A stretch of DNA of 64,000 nt from Allokutzneria sp. A3M-2-11 16 (GCF_024213555.1 NZ_JANAVO010000009.1:124001-188000), one strand, 5' to 3'. Counted from the stretch's first letter, positions 36,176 through 45,639 are shown. Notes: generated from the sequence alone by a model not told the origin. Made by a program: numbers and translations.

Positions 36176-39100
36176 TCAGTCCTTTACGAGATCTACGAGT
36201 TCGGCGAGGTGCTTTGCCACAACGCCGACGTGGGGTTCTTCGATGATCGTCAGATGGTCGGCGGGCACGTCGATCACCTCGACCCGCCCGGTGGTCCATT
36301 CCGCCCAGCCGTAGGTGGCGTCCGACTGTGCGAATCGCTGTGGGGAAGCCGTGGCGCGCAACAGGGTCACGTCCTGGTCGATGACTCCGGGCCGGTAGCT
36401 CGTCAGCGCCCGCCGGTTCGCGGTGAACATGTGGAACAGGCGGCGAACCTCGTCGTGCGCGGTCTCCTCGGGGAACACGCGCGCGTTGATCGCGTGCTCG
36501 GCGACGTCGTCGAGCGTCACGGCGTCACGCTCGATTCCCGTTAACTCCCAGAGGAAGTACGCCAGCAGCACATCGTCATCCACCTCGTGTCCCGAGACGG
36601 CGGAGTCGATGGCGAACACCTGTGCGACATCGGGCAACTGCCGAGCCATCTCCGCCGCGACGAGTCCGCCGAACGACCACCCGCCAAGCAGGTAAGGCCC
36701 TTCGGGGCGAACCCGCTTGATCGCCGCGACGTACCGCGCGGCCATCTCCGGCACCGAGACGGGCGGTTCCGAACCGGACTGAAGCGCGTAGACCGGAATG
36801 TCCAGGAGCGCCAACTGTTCCGCGAGCGTCCTGTAGCACAGGACTTGCCCGCCAACGGGATGCACGAGGAAGACCGGCGTGCGACCGCCTCGCGTGCAGA
36901 AGGGCACCAGCGGATCGAATTCTGTTGTGGCGGAACGAGATCGCTCGGCCAGCTGCGCCACAGTCGGATTGGCCAGCACATCGGTCAACGCGAACCGCAC
37001 GCCACGCTGCTCGGCCAACGCCCTGATCCGCAGCAACAGGATCGAATCGCCACCGAGCGCGAAGTAGTTGTCGTGCACGCCAACGGATTCCAGGCCGAGA
37101 ACCTGCGCGATGATCGCGACCAGCTCGGCTTCCACCGCGTCGCGCGGAGCCACACCGGCCGCGCGGTCCACCACGGGCTCCGGCAGTCGCCGAGCATCTG
37201 CTTTGCCGTTCGGGGACAACGGGATCTCATCGATCCGCACGAAGTACGCGGGAATCATGAACTCCGGCAACGACGTCACCAGCGCCGCCCGCACGTCCAG
37301 CTCGGCGTCGCTGACGTAGTAGCCCACCAGATGACGCCCGTGCGTCTCCGACGTCCGAGCGACCACGATGGCGTCCCGGACTCCGGGCACCACGGCGAGC
37401 CGCGCGCGGACCTCACCGAGTTCCACCCGGTTCCCCCGGATCTTGACCTGGCCGTCCATCCGTCCCAGGTACTCCAAGCTGCCGTCAGCCAGCCACCGTG
37501 CGAGATCGCCGGTCCGATACATCCGCGCGCCAGGGACGAACGGGTCGTCGACGAACTTCTCCGCCGTCAACTCCGGCCGCCCCAAGTACCCACGGGCGAC
37601 ACCGACACCGCCGATGCACAGCTCGCCAGGAGCGCCCATCGTTTGCGGCCCACCGTGCGCGCCGAGCACGTACAGGCGCGTGTTGTCGATCGGCCGCCCG
37701 ATCGGCACCCGCGCGGGGCTTCCCGGCGGGCAGTCGTAGAACGAGACGTCCACCGTCGCCTCGGTCGGCCCGTACAGGTTCGCCAAGCGCGCCCGGGACC
37801 CGAGCACTGCCGAGAACTGGGCGACCCGCGCGGGCGGCAGTTCCTCACCGCTGCACACCACCAGTCGCAACGTTTCCGCCGCGCCCGGCGAGCTCTCCAG
37901 CACATCGAGGAACGGCCCGAGCATCGACGGAACGAAGTGCACCACCGTGACCCGGTTCCGCTCGATCGCGCGCAGGATCTCCCGTGGATCGCGCTCCGCT
38001 CCAGTAGGCGGCAGCGCGAGGCGAGCGCCGGTGAAGGTCCACCAGAACAACTCCCACACTGACACGTCGAACGAGATGGATGTCTTCTGCAGCAACACAT
38101 CCGACTGACCGATCGGGTAGGTCCGCTGCATCCACCACAGCCGGTTCACCACCGATCGGTGCTCGACCATGACGCCCTTGGGTCGCCCCGTCGAGCCCGA
38201 TGTGTAGATCACGTACGCGAGATCACCCGAACCCGCGACAGGCTCGACCGGCTCCCGATTCTCTTGCACAGCGGCGATTTCCCACACCGGTACGGCAACT
38301 TCCGGCTCGGCCACACGGGTTCCCAGGAGCACGACCTTCGCGCCACTGTCCTCGATCATGAAACGGACGCGCTCGGCGGGATAGCCCGGATCGATCGGCA
38401 CGTAGGCTCCACCGGCCTTCAGCGTGCCGAGGATCGCGACCATGAGGTCAATCCCGCGCTTGCTGAGCACGACCACTCGGTCTCCGGGTGAAATCCCGTT
38501 ATCCCGCAACGCTTTCGCGATCCCGTTCGCCCGCGCGTCCAGCTCCGCGAAGGTGACTTCGTCCTCATCCGGGCCGATCACCGCCACCTCGTGCGGGGTG
38601 CGCGCCACCTGTTCGGCGAACAGCTCGGGCAAGGTCTTGTCGGCCGGGAACTCCGCCTCGGTGGCGTTTCGGCCGTGGACCAGGGCTTCGTGCTCGGCCT
38701 CGGACAGCAGCGGCACATCGGCGAGGCGCTGTCCCGGCTCGTCCACCAAGGCACGCAGCGCGGTGACGATGTGTTCGGCGGCGGACTCGATGGGGAAGTC
38801 GATGTCGAAGATGTCCTGGGCGTATTCGATGCTCACCAGGAGATCGCTCGTATCGTCCAGCTCGTAGATCCAGATCGACAGCGCGTTCTGGTCGTGGGCC
38901 CGCGCCTGCGCAACGGTCTCCCGCCGCACGCCGGGCGTCGGCGCGGCGCTGGGCCAGCGCAGATACGAGATCACCGTGTCGAACAGCTGCGGCGCGTTCC
39001 CCGCCCGAGGCAGCTCACGCAGCGCTTCGCTGAGCGGCAGGCGCTGGTGCCGCAGCAGAGCCCTGGTCGCCCCGCGGACCTCGGCGAGCAACTCACCCGC

Positions 39101-39997
39101 CGCCACGTGCGGAGCCGTCACCACCCGCAGCGGCAGGGCGTTCGCGAACTGCCCGACCGTCCGCTTCGCCATCGGGCCGGGCCTGTTCAGCACCAGCACA
39201 CCCAACGACACTTCTTCGGATTGGTGCACCCGCCCCAGGTAGAGGGCGACCGCGGCCGCGAAGAGCACGAACGGCGAAACGCCCGCTTCCTTGCCCTTGC
39301 TGATCAGCGCCCGCTCCACGGTGAACTCGTGCCGTGCCATCGAACGCGCGCCGACCGGCGCTTTTCTGGCGAACAACACCGGATTCGTCTTGGCGAGGAC
39401 TTCACCGAAGAACGCTTTGGCATCCGCGTACTCGTTCGAACGCCGATAGCGCTCGTCCTCGGCTATCGCATCCAGGAACGACGGCGACACGAACTCTTCG
39501 ACCGCACTCGCACTCACCCGCCGCGCATAGTCCGCACGCACCTGTGAAATAAACAGATGCAGTCCCCATGCATCCGAAATAATGTGATGCGCCTGAACAT
39601 AGGCGTGCGTGACCGTTTCGCTCTCCTTGAGCAGGACCAGGTCGTGGACCGGACCCGCCGCGAGGTCGTAGACGGCCGCGAACGAGTCCCGCATCCACCC
39701 GGCCACCGCGGCGGCGGGATCGCGGTGCCCGGACAAGTCCACGCGCCGCACCGTGACCTGGTCCTCGTCGGCCAGCCACTGGCACGGGACACCGTCCACC
39801 TCGCCGAACCGCAACCGGAAGACGTCGTTGCGCCGCGCCGCCGCAGCCATGCACTCCGCCAGCACATCGACGTCCAGCGCACCGGTGAACCTGTCGCGGA
39901 TGAACACGTTGTACTGCGGGAGATGCGGGAACAGCGAACTGGCAACCCAGATATCCCGTTGTGCGGAAGTCAGCGGGAACTGAGCAGGGATGAACAT
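36176..39997 (-). CDS. Nonribosomal peptide synthetase C-A-PCP-TE, predicted serine-activating
   Basis: This 1273-residue single module has a condensation domain (HHIISDA at 137-143, catalytic His138 kept, Gly of HHxxxDG replaced by Ala). The adenylation domain has YTSGSTGRPKG near 599 and YGPTEAT near 740. A PCP (ALGGDSI near 981) and a thioesterase (GWSFGG near 1105, C-terminal His in ADHLTI) follow. The ten-residue specificity code, read by hand from A4-A10 (D-V-W-H-V-S-L-V-D-K), closely resembles the known serine code. It should join a carrier-bound acyl group to serine and release the product by hydrolysis or cyclisation. Start ATG 39997 has only a weak ribosome binding site. It heads the unit with KAS III, ACP and dehydrogenase; a TetR gene is upstream. 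Confidence 0.93.
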   Translation of the reverse strand: MFIPAQFPLTSAQRDIWVASSLFPHLPQYNVFIRDRFTGALDVDVLAECMAAAARRNDVFRLRFGEVDGVPCQWLADEDQVTVRRVDLSGHRDPAAAVAGWMRDSFAAVYDLAAGPVHDLVLLKESETVTHAYVQAHHIISDAWGLHLFISQVRADYARRVSASAVEEFVSPSFLDAIAEDERYRRSNEYADAKAFFGEVLAKTNPVLFARKAPVGARSMARHEFTVERALISKGKEAGVSPFVLFAAAVALYLGRVHQSEEVSLGVLVLNRPGPMAKRTVGQFANALPLRVVTAPHVAAGELLAEVRGATRALLRHQRLPLSEALRELPRAGNAPQLFDTVISYLRWPSAAPTPGVRRETVAQARAHDQNALSIWIYELDDTSDLLVSIEYAQDIFDIDFPIESAAEHIVTALRALVDEPGQRLADVPLLSEAEHEALVHGRNATEAEFPADKTLPELFAEQVARTPHEVAVIGPDEDEVTFAELDARANGIAKALRDNGISPGDRVVVLSKRGIDLMVAILGTLKAGGAYVPIDPGYPAERVRFMIEDSGAKVVLLGTRVAEPEVAVPVWEIAAVQENREPVEPVAGSGDLAYVIYTSGSTGRPKGVMVEHRSVVNRLWWMQRTYPIGQSDVLLQKTSISFDVSVWELFWWTFTGARLALPPTGAERDPREILRAIERNRVTVVHFVPSMLGPFLDVLESSPGAAETLRLVVCSGEELPPARVAQFSAVLGSRARLANLYGPTEATVDVSFYDCPPGSPARVPIGRPIDNTRLYVLGAHGGPQTMGAPGELCIGGVGVARGYLGRPELTAEKFVDDPFVPGARMYRTGDLARWLADGSLEYLGRMDGQVKIRGNRVELGEVRARLAVVPGVRDAIVVARTSETHGRHLVGYYVSDAELDVRAALVTSLPEFMIPAYFVRIDEIPLSPNGKADARRLPEPVVDRAAGVAPRDAVEAELVAIIAQVLGLESVGVHDNYFALGGDSILLLRIRALAEQRGVRFALTDVLANPTVAQLAERSRSATTEFDPLVPFCTRGGRTPVFLVHPVGGQVLCYRTLAEQLALLDIPVYALQSGSEPPVSVPEMAARYVAAIKRVRPEGPYLLGGWSFGGLVAAEMARQLPDVAQVFAIDSAVSGHEVDDDVLLAYFLWELTGIERDAVTLDDVAEHAINARVFPEETAHDEVRRLFHMFTANRRALTSYRPGVIDQDVTLLRATASPQRFAQSDATYGWAEWTTGRVEVIDVPADHLTIIEEPHVGVVAKHLAELVDLVKD

Positions 39998-40111
39998 TCC
40001 CGAAACGTTGTTCGACCGAGCGTAAAGACGACGTGAATATCGGGAAAGAAATTTTTCAGCAGTGCGCCTTCCGCTACCCGGAAAAGAACAGTCGAACGCC
40101 GTCGCCCTCTG
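39998..40111 (-). promoter_or_regulatory. Promoter region of the NRPS operon
   Basis: This 114-bp gap lies between the TetR stop and the NRPS start on the same strand and is richer in A+T than the surrounding DNA. I could not define boxes or a clear palindrome. The TetR protein is the obvious candidate regulator. Confidence 0.4.
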
Positions 40112-40660
40112 CTATTGACCCGCGAGAGTCCGCACGGCCCGGGTGAGGATTTCGCGAGCGCGCTCCACCGTGATCGAGCCGCTGTGCCAGCGTTCGCTGA
40201 GTCCTTCGACGAGAACGGTGAGGTGTTCGGCGGTGAGCGCCGGGTCGTCGGTGACGCCTGCCTGGTGGAGCAGCGCTTCGACATCGGCGTTCCGCTGGCG
40301 CGTGGTGGCGCGCAACGCCTCGCGCAGGTCGTGGTCGAACACCGCGCTGGCCCGGAGTTCGCCCCAGGCGATGCTGTTCTCCCGAACGTCGTCGGTGTCC
40401 TGGAGTTCGAGCAGCAGCATTTCCTGGAGTTGTTCCAGGGGGTCGGCGGCGAGGGTGATCGCGGTGTAGCTCAATGCGTTGTGGTTGATGTGGTCGAGTG
40501 CGCTGTGCAGTACGCCCGAACGATCTTTGAAGTGGTAGTAGATGAGCGCGGTCGACACGCCCGCCTCGGTGGCGAGCTTGTCCACGCGCAGCCCGCGGAC
40601 GCCGTCCTGGGCGATGACGCGGACGGCGGCCCGCAGGATCTGGGTTCGGCGCTTCGACAT
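40112..40660 (-). CDS. TetR-family transcriptional regulator
   Basis: This 182-residue repressor has an N-terminal TetR helix-turn-helix (RTQILRAAVRVIAQDGVRGLRVDKLATEAGVSTALIYYHF, about 4-45) and a helical ligand-binding C-domain. Start ATG 40660 overlaps the stop of the truncated agmatine deiminase gene (TGATG), so the two were once an operon. It may originally have controlled agmatine or polyamine metabolism; its position just upstream of the NRPS may now give it a role there, which is inference. Confidence 0.93.
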   Translation of the reverse strand: MSKRRTQILRAAVRVIAQDGVRGLRVDKLATEAGVSTALIYYHFKDRSGVLHSALDHINHNALSYTAITLAADPLEQLQEMLLLELQDTDDVRENSIAWGELRASAVFDHDLREALRATTRQRNADVEALLHQAGVTDDPALTAEHLTVLVEGLSERWHSGSITVERAREILTRAVRTLAGQ

Positions 40661-41034
40661 CAGTCGACCGGCTCCTGCTGGGTGGTGCAGTGGATTCCGC
40701 CGCCGCCCGCGGCGAGGGCGTCGATGTTGATCTGCACGACCTCCCTGCCGGGGAACAGCCGCTCCAGGGTGGCGCGGGTGGCCGGATCGGTCTTGGGATC
40801 ACCGAACTCGGGGTCGTTGGCGCGCAACACTTCCGGCCCATCGAGGGTCTCCACCCGCAACGGCCGACCACGCGCGATGGTGGTGGCGATCCTGGCCAGG
40901 TCCTCCCGCACCCGCGGCAGCAGGCGCGCACCCCAGACCCGCTCGCTGGGCCCGAAGGCCATCCAGGTCCGCTTGTGCGGCTGCCCCTCCTCCGTCAGCA
41001 CCAACCCACCCGCCGCCATCAGCCCGGACTTCAC
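40660..41034 (-). pseudogene. Agmatine deiminase with large internal deletion
   Basis: The 124-codon frame keeps the N-terminal agmatine deiminase signature (HKRTWMAFGPSERVWG) and the C-terminal active-site segment GGGGIHCTTQQEP with the catalytic Cys. They are joined by only about 60 residues, whereas the family is 330-370 residues long. About 200 or more residues with the other catalytic residues are missing in frame. Upstream, RRF and an alanine-rich hydrophobic stretch look like a twin-arginine signal, but an in-frame TGA lies directly before it. A GTG at 41034 lacks a good ribosome binding site. The enzyme (agmatine to N-carbamoylputrescine) cannot be active. Confidence 0.8.
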
Positions 41035-41195
41035 GAACCGCCGTCACAACACACCCGAACCCTAATCCTGACTAAATTTTCAGTCAAACCGCACGGCCGC
41101 GATGAGCGCACAGCACACACCGAATCCCTTACACTGAGCCCAATGCGCCTTCTCGTGACCTTCCCCCACCCCCGGGCTGAGGCCGTCTAAAGAAC

Positions 41196-41258
41196 CCCGT
41201 TTCGTACTCTTAGCGGGATTTGGGAGCGCTCTCTTTCCCGCTATGAGTACGAAACGGG
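41196..41258. repeat. 63-bp palindromic intergenic repeat, copy 2
   Basis: Same element as at 19464 and 54344, with one change in the left arm (TCTTAG for TCATAG). It ends 7 bp from the stop of the HD-domain gene, in a gap of about 230 bp that otherwise holds no gene. Confidence 0.95.
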
Positions 41259-41265
41259 AAAAGCG

Positions 41266-41913
41266 TCAGGTTGGGGTGGGGGTTGGGGCAGAGCCGGGGG
41301 CGGACCAACCGCGACGCTCACCCTCGTCGATGAGCGCCTGACCGGCAGTCCACAGCGCGGAGGACGCCTCGCCGATCACGGCCTTCCGGGAACGCACGGT
41401 GTCGGCGGTGACGCCGGGGGACTTCCACGTGCCACCGCGAGCCATCCAGTTCAACAGCAACGGCTGCAGGCGATCCATGGCCTTCGCGAACCGCGCCTCC
41501 GGGGTGGCCCGAGCCTCGAACTCGTCCCACAGCGCCCGCATCGATGCGGCCTGGTCCGCGGGCAGCAGGCCGAAGAGCCGATCGGCGGCGGCCTCCTCTC
41601 GCTCCTGCTGGTCAGAGGAATCCGAGTACAGCGGCGTGTCCCCCGCGTAGATCTCGACGAGATCGTGCAGCAGCACCAGCTTCACGGTGTGCCCGACGTC
41701 GATCGGCGAATCGGAGTGCTCCGCGAGCAGCACCACCATCAGCGCGAGGTGCCACGAGTGCTCGGCGTCGTTCTCGCGGCGATCGGCGGCGGCCAACGGT
41801 GACTGGCGCAGGATCGTCTTGAGCCGGTCCACTTCGATCACGAAGGTCAACTGCGCGCGCAGCCGTTCGTCGATGACGTCCGGGAGCGGGGTCTGATCAG
41901 CTAGCAGGTCCAC
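41266..41913 (-). CDS. HD-domain phosphohydrolase
   Basis: This 215-residue protein has the metal-binding HD motif: His in NDAEHSWHLALM, HD in VLLHDLVEIYAGD, and a later Asp in AKAMDRLQPLL. The arrangement matches the YfbR/HDDC2-type 5'-deoxynucleotidases and related HD_3 proteins. It probably dephosphorylates nucleotides. GTG 41913 lies 9 bp after the PucR regulator stop, so the two may be co-transcribed. The C-terminus is a short Pro/Thr-rich tail. Confidence 0.85.
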   Translation of the reverse strand: MDLLADQTPLPDVIDERLRAQLTFVIEVDRLKTILRQSPLAAADRRENDAEHSWHLALMVVLLAEHSDSPIDVGHTVKLVLLHDLVEIYAGDTPLYSDSSDQQEREEAAADRLFGLLPADQAASMRALWDEFEARATPEARFAKAMDRLQPLLLNWMARGGTWKSPGVTADTVRSRKAVIGEASSALWTAGQALIDEGERRGWSAPGSAPTPTPT

Positions 41914-41922
41914 GTGAGACGA

Positions 41923-43155
41923 CTATATGTCCTTGTCACCGCGGGCCAGCCGGTCTGCGCGCAACGCCACTTCCAGTTCGAAACGCGCGCCGGGATCGTT
42001 GAGCGCAGACCCGAACAGGTCCTCCAGCTGGTGCAACCGGTAGCGCACGGTCTGCGGGTGGATGCCGAGCCGGGACGCCACGCCGGGCGCGCCGCTGCGG
42101 GTCTCCAGCCACGCGAGCAGCGTCTCGGCCAGGCGTTCCCATTGCCGAGGCGTCAAGGGATCGAGGGGCGCCAGCCGCTTCCGGATCAGCGCGTCGCGCA
42201 GGAAAGCCTCGCTCACCAACCACAGGCTGGCCAGGTGGTCCGAACAGCGCAGGATCGGCTCGTCCGGCAGCACCCCGTCGCGGACCAGCTGCAACGCGCG
42301 CCGCGCCCAGCGCAGCGACTCCGCCGCCTCCTCCAGCCCCGCGAGCGGCCCGACAGCGGCACGCCCGCCGCGCAGGAGCTCGCCGAGGTGCTCGTCGAAG
42401 TCGATCCCCTCGGGCACGAGCAGGTGCGGCGCCGGACCCTCCAGGTCGGCGAGGATCGGGCCGTCCAGCCACGGTTCGGGTACCCCGGACGGGTCCAGCG
42501 CGACCACGTGCACGCGCGCGGGCAGCGGCCAGTCGACCGCGTCGGCCAGCTCCGAGATCACCTGCCGGGGCGTCGGCGGCTCCGCCAGGATCAGCTCCAA
42601 CAGCCTGCGGCGGCGGCGTTCCCGCGAACCGCTGGCCTTCGCCTGCGCCGCGAGGTAGCCCTCGACGGCGAGCGCGGCGAGGTCGTCGATGTGCTCGAAA
42701 ACGGCCTCGCCGAGCGCCCGCATGGTCGCGGTGGACAGCTGCACCTGCTCGCCGAACTCCGACATGCTGCGCCAGGCGATCCGCGCGCCGAGCCGGTAGG
42801 CGGCCTGCAACGTGTCCAGGCTGCGGCCCTCGCGGAACTCGCCGCAGCCGAGCCGCCGGTACATCTCCGCGCACGGGTCGAGCGGGGTCCGCGGGTCGGC
42901 GACGCGGTGCACGAACTGGATCAGCGCGTGCTCGATGCCGTTGGTGATCGCGTGCCCGAACGGCCCGTCCAGCGGCCTGGAGTACTCGGGTATCTCCTCC
43001 TGGATCCGGCTGAGGATCTGCTCGGTGACACCGGGTACCTGGGCGCGCATCAGGGGTGCGAGTTCGCTCGGCAGCTTGGCCCACGGGCTGCCCGCGTCGA
43101 TCAACCTTGTCACGGCTGCCTTCCAACGGTGAAGGAGTCTCGACGACGGCGGCAT
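41923..43155 (-). CDS. PucR-family transcriptional regulator
   Basis: This 410-residue protein has a C-terminal PucR-type helix-turn-helix (WLETRSGAPGVASRLGIHPQTVRYRLHQLEDLFG, about 355-390). A long N-terminal sensory region with a GGDEF-like/CdaR middle segment precedes it. PucR/CdaR regulators are often encoded next to mce operons in actinobacteria, and this one directly follows an Mce operon on the same strand (40-bp gap). It probably controls that operon, inferred from position. Confidence 0.9.
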   Translation of the reverse strand: MPPSSRLLHRWKAAVTRLIDAGSPWAKLPSELAPLMRAQVPGVTEQILSRIQEEIPEYSRPLDGPFGHAITNGIEHALIQFVHRVADPRTPLDPCAEMYRRLGCGEFREGRSLDTLQAAYRLGARIAWRSMSEFGEQVQLSTATMRALGEAVFEHIDDLAALAVEGYLAAQAKASGSRERRRRRLLELILAEPPTPRQVISELADAVDWPLPARVHVVALDPSGVPEPWLDGPILADLEGPAPHLLVPEGIDFDEHLGELLRGGRAAVGPLAGLEEAAESLRWARRALQLVRDGVLPDEPILRCSDHLASLWLVSEAFLRDALIRKRLAPLDPLTPRQWERLAETLLAWLETRSGAPGVASRLGIHPQTVRYRLHQLEDLFGSALNDPGARFELEVALRADRLARGDKDI

Positions 43156-43194
43156 GGGAAGGTTATTTCCACCAGTGCCGCCGGAACCAGCCGC

Positions 43195-43782
43195 CTAACC
43201 GGTGATTCGCTTCAGTTCCAACGAAAGCACGTTGTCCGGGCCGGGCACGAGGAGGTTGATGAGCGGTTCGGCGAGGAAGCAGCCGCCGAACGGCGGAAGC
43301 TCGTGCGTACCGGAGAGCTTGCCGCCGCGGATCGGGTTGAAGCCGGGCTCGGAGGTCAGCGCCACCACCATCGGCGTGCGGCTCTGGCAGGAATCCCCGA
43401 CGAGCGCGGGGATTCCGCCCACGGTGACGTCGCTGAGCCTCACCCGCAGCTCCGAGCGCGAGGTGACCACGCCCGCGACGATCTTGCCGGTGGTCTGGCC
43501 GACGGTGAGGAACTCGACCTTCGCCGCGACGGGGAGGAATCCGAGCGCGGTGAACGTGGTGCGCACCGGCGGCAGGCTCAACGTGCCGGTGATCGAGCCG
43601 GTCGACGCCTCCAGTTCCGTGTTCAGCCTGCCGGGGCCGAGGTGCAGCGCGGAGCCGGTCTTCTTGATGGTGTCGGTCCCGGTCACCTCGTAGTCGATCT
43701 TGACAGCGGCCGCGGCCGGGCCTGTGCCGAGCAGTCCGAGCAGCAGGGGCACGGTGGCGAGCACCGTGATGACTCGTCGCAT
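43195..43782 (-). CDS. Secreted protein of the Mce operon
   Basis: This 195-residue protein has a signal peptide (MRRVITVLATVPLLLGLLG, cleavage after AAA near 26). A beta-rich secreted domain follows with two Cys in likely disulfide positions (GDSCQSRTP and FGGCFLAEP). It is a paralogue of the protein at 50741-51391: both share the TGDLxLPP/VGKIVxGVxxT pattern and the GPGNxLxxELxxI end. GAGGAGACCACA precedes ATG 43782. It closes the operon. Function is unknown. Confidence 0.8.
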   Translation of the reverse strand: MRRVITVLATVPLLLGLLGTGPAAAAVKIDYEVTGTDTIKKTGSALHLGPGRLNTELEASTGSITGTLSLPPVRTTFTALGFLPVAAKVEFLTVGQTTGKIVAGVVTSRSELRVRLSDVTVGGIPALVGDSCQSRTPMVVALTSEPGFNPIRGGKLSGTHELPPFGGCFLAEPLINLLVPGPDNVLSLELKRITG

Positions 43783-43792
43783 TGTGGTCTCC

Positions 43793-44560
43793 TCATCGGG
43801 GTTGCAGGTCGGTGACGCGCCACCTTCCGTCGATGCGTTCGGTGGTGACCGTGACCTGGGCGGCGGCCAGGCTCGTCTGACCGGCGCGCTCCAGCGCCTG
43901 GTCCAGGAAAACCAGCAGGACCGCGCGATCTCCTTCGCGCACGCGGACTCCGGCGCGCACGACCTTCGACGCCAGTACGAGCCGCTGTGCCCGGATTTGC
44001 TCGAACATCCGCCTGTGCTGTTCAATCGCCTTGCCGCGCAACAGGTCCCGACCGCGGTCGGGCTCGTCGAAGCGATGGGAGAACAGCGTCGTCATCGCCT
44101 CCACGATCTCGTCGGTGCCCTCATGGGTGATCACCTGGTCGGCGGAGATCGGCACGGGCGCGACTGCGGACGCCTTCCAACCGGCGGGTGTACGCCGGAG
44201 ATCAGCCTGGTAGCGGCCGCGTTTGGTGACCGGCGCACCGTCTGCCGGGGTGACCGTGACCTCGACGGCCGCGATCAGCTTGGCCGTGCGATCGTCCAGG
44301 TGGAGCAGCGCTGTGTCGGTCGCTCGGCCTTCGGTGATCGTCGCCGCCCGGCGGATCCGTTCCTTGTCGATCCGGCGGAACTCCTCGTGCAGCCCGTCCG
44401 TGGATTCGTCCAGCCAGCGCCGCAGTCCCTCGCCCAGGTTGCGGTGGTCGAGCGTGTTGAACACCGCCAGCGCGCGTTGCCCGGCTCGCAGCACGTCTTC
44501 GCGAGGCTCCGGCGCGGCGCAACCGGCGAGGAGCAGCAGAACCACGATGAGGACCCTCAT
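43793..44560 (-). CDS. Mce-associated lipoprotein
   Basis: This 255-residue protein starts with a lipoprotein signal (lipobox LLAGC, Cys about 14). A soluble domain of the Mce-associated (Mas/NTF2-like) type follows. Its start overlaps the mceF stop (ATGA). Proteins of this type stabilise Mce transport complexes in the cell envelope. It has no recognisable catalytic motif. Confidence 0.75.
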   Translation of the reverse strand: MRVLIVVLLLLAGCAAPEPREDVLRAGQRALAVFNTLDHRNLGEGLRRWLDESTDGLHEEFRRIDKERIRRAATITEGRATDTALLHLDDRTAKLIAAVEVTVTPADGAPVTKRGRYQADLRRTPAGWKASAVAPVPISADQVITHEGTDEIVEAMTTLFSHRFDEPDRGRDLLRGKAIEQHRRMFEQIRAQRLVLASKVVRAGVRVREGDRAVLLVFLDQALERAGQTSLAAAQVTVTTERIDGRWRVTDLQPR

Positions 44561-45639
44561 CTCGCCCCCTTCGGCGCGTTCTGCGCACCGCGCACATTGG
44601 TACCGCTGCTCGCCGGGGCTTTGCAGCTCGCCGCAGTGTTGAGCGGCTTGCCTGGCGTGATGTCCAGGCCATTGCGGTACTCCGTGCCCTGATAGCCCGC
44701 GACACAGGGCAGCGGCGAGAAGAACGTGACCGCGAGTCCTAAGTGGAGTCCGTCATCACCGACCACAGTGGACCCGGCAGCCGCCGCCTGCGGAACCTTG
44801 ACCAGCAGCTGCTCCAGTCCGTTCTGCCGCACCAGCAACAGCTCCGAGGTGGTCAGCAGGTTGCCGATCAGTGTGCCGAGCCCGGGGCCGCTCTCCTTGA
44901 TCACCGCGCTGACCTGCTCGGACACCAATGGCGCCGCGGTGATCAGCTTGCGGAGATCACCGTCCGAGGAGCGCAGCTGCTGGGCGAAGAGCTTTGCATT
45001 GGCGCTGAAGGACTTCAGCGCTTCGCTCTCCTCTATCTGCGTTTGCAGCACGGTCGGCGCGTCGATGAGCAGCCTCGTGGTCTGCGGCAGGTTCTCGATG
45101 GCCGCGCCGGTGAAGCCACCCGCAGCGTCGAGCAGGGCCTGCAAGTTCGTCGCGGAGCCCTGGAAAGCCGTGCCCAGCTCATCGATCACCGTGCGCAGCG
45201 ACTCATTCGGCACGGACCGCACGAAACTGTCCAAATTGGTCAGAAGTGCTTCGACGGGCTTCGGCGTACTGGTGTCCGTGATCACCCAGCCCGCCGCGAG
45301 GAACGGCCCGACGGAAGCCTTGGGGCGCAAGTCGATGTACTGCTCCCCCACGGCGGATCGGTTGGCCACCACCGCGGCCACATCGCTGGGGATCGGCGGC
45401 GTGTCCGGCCGGATGTCCAGGTCCGCCTCGACGCCTCCGGCGATGAGCCGCATCGGCCCGACCCGTCCGACCGCCACGCCGCGATAGGTGACCTCGGCGT
45501 TGGTGAACAGCCCGCCCGAGTCCGCGAGCCGCACGTGGACCACATAGCCGCTGCTCCCGAACAGCCCGGCGTAGCGCGCGCCGACGTAGCTGATGCCGAG
45601 CAGCGCGATCAGCACGAAGGCCGTGATCTTGGTCCTCAT
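44557..45639 (-). CDS. mceF: Mce family protein, F position
   Basis: This 360-residue protein has an N-terminal membrane anchor, an MlaD/Mce beta-domain (VHVRLADSGGLFTNAEVTYRGVAVGRV, about 33-60, then ANRSAVGEQYIDLRP), a long helical region, and a short C-terminal segment rich in Asn/Ala. In Mce complexes, six such subunits form a channel that moves lipids or sterols across the periplasm. It starts with ATGA overlap after mceE. The letter is assigned by order. Confidence 0.9.
   Translation of the reverse strand: MRTKITAFVLIALLGISYVGARYAGLFGSSGYVVHVRLADSGGLFTNAEVTYRGVAVGRVGPMRLIAGGVEADLDIRPDTPPIPSDVAAVVANRSAVGEQYIDLRPKASVGPFLAAGWVITDTSTPKPVEALLTNLDSFVRSVPNESLRTVIDELGTAFQGSATNLQALLDAAGGFTGAAIENLPQTTRLLIDAPTVLQTQIEESEALKSFSANAKLFAQQLRSSDGDLRKLITAAPLVSEQVSAVIKESGPGLGTLIGNLLTTSELLLVRQNGLEQLLVKVPQAAAAGSTVVGDDGLHLGLAVTFFSPLPCVAGYQGTEYRNGLDITPGKPLNTAASCKAPASSGTNVRGAQNAPKGAR

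Noticed and set aside
36176-39997. Inactive condensation domain because HHIISDA lacks the Gly of HHxxxDG
   Set aside because: The catalytic second His and the Asp are present; Ala for Gly is a mild change seen in plausible active domains.
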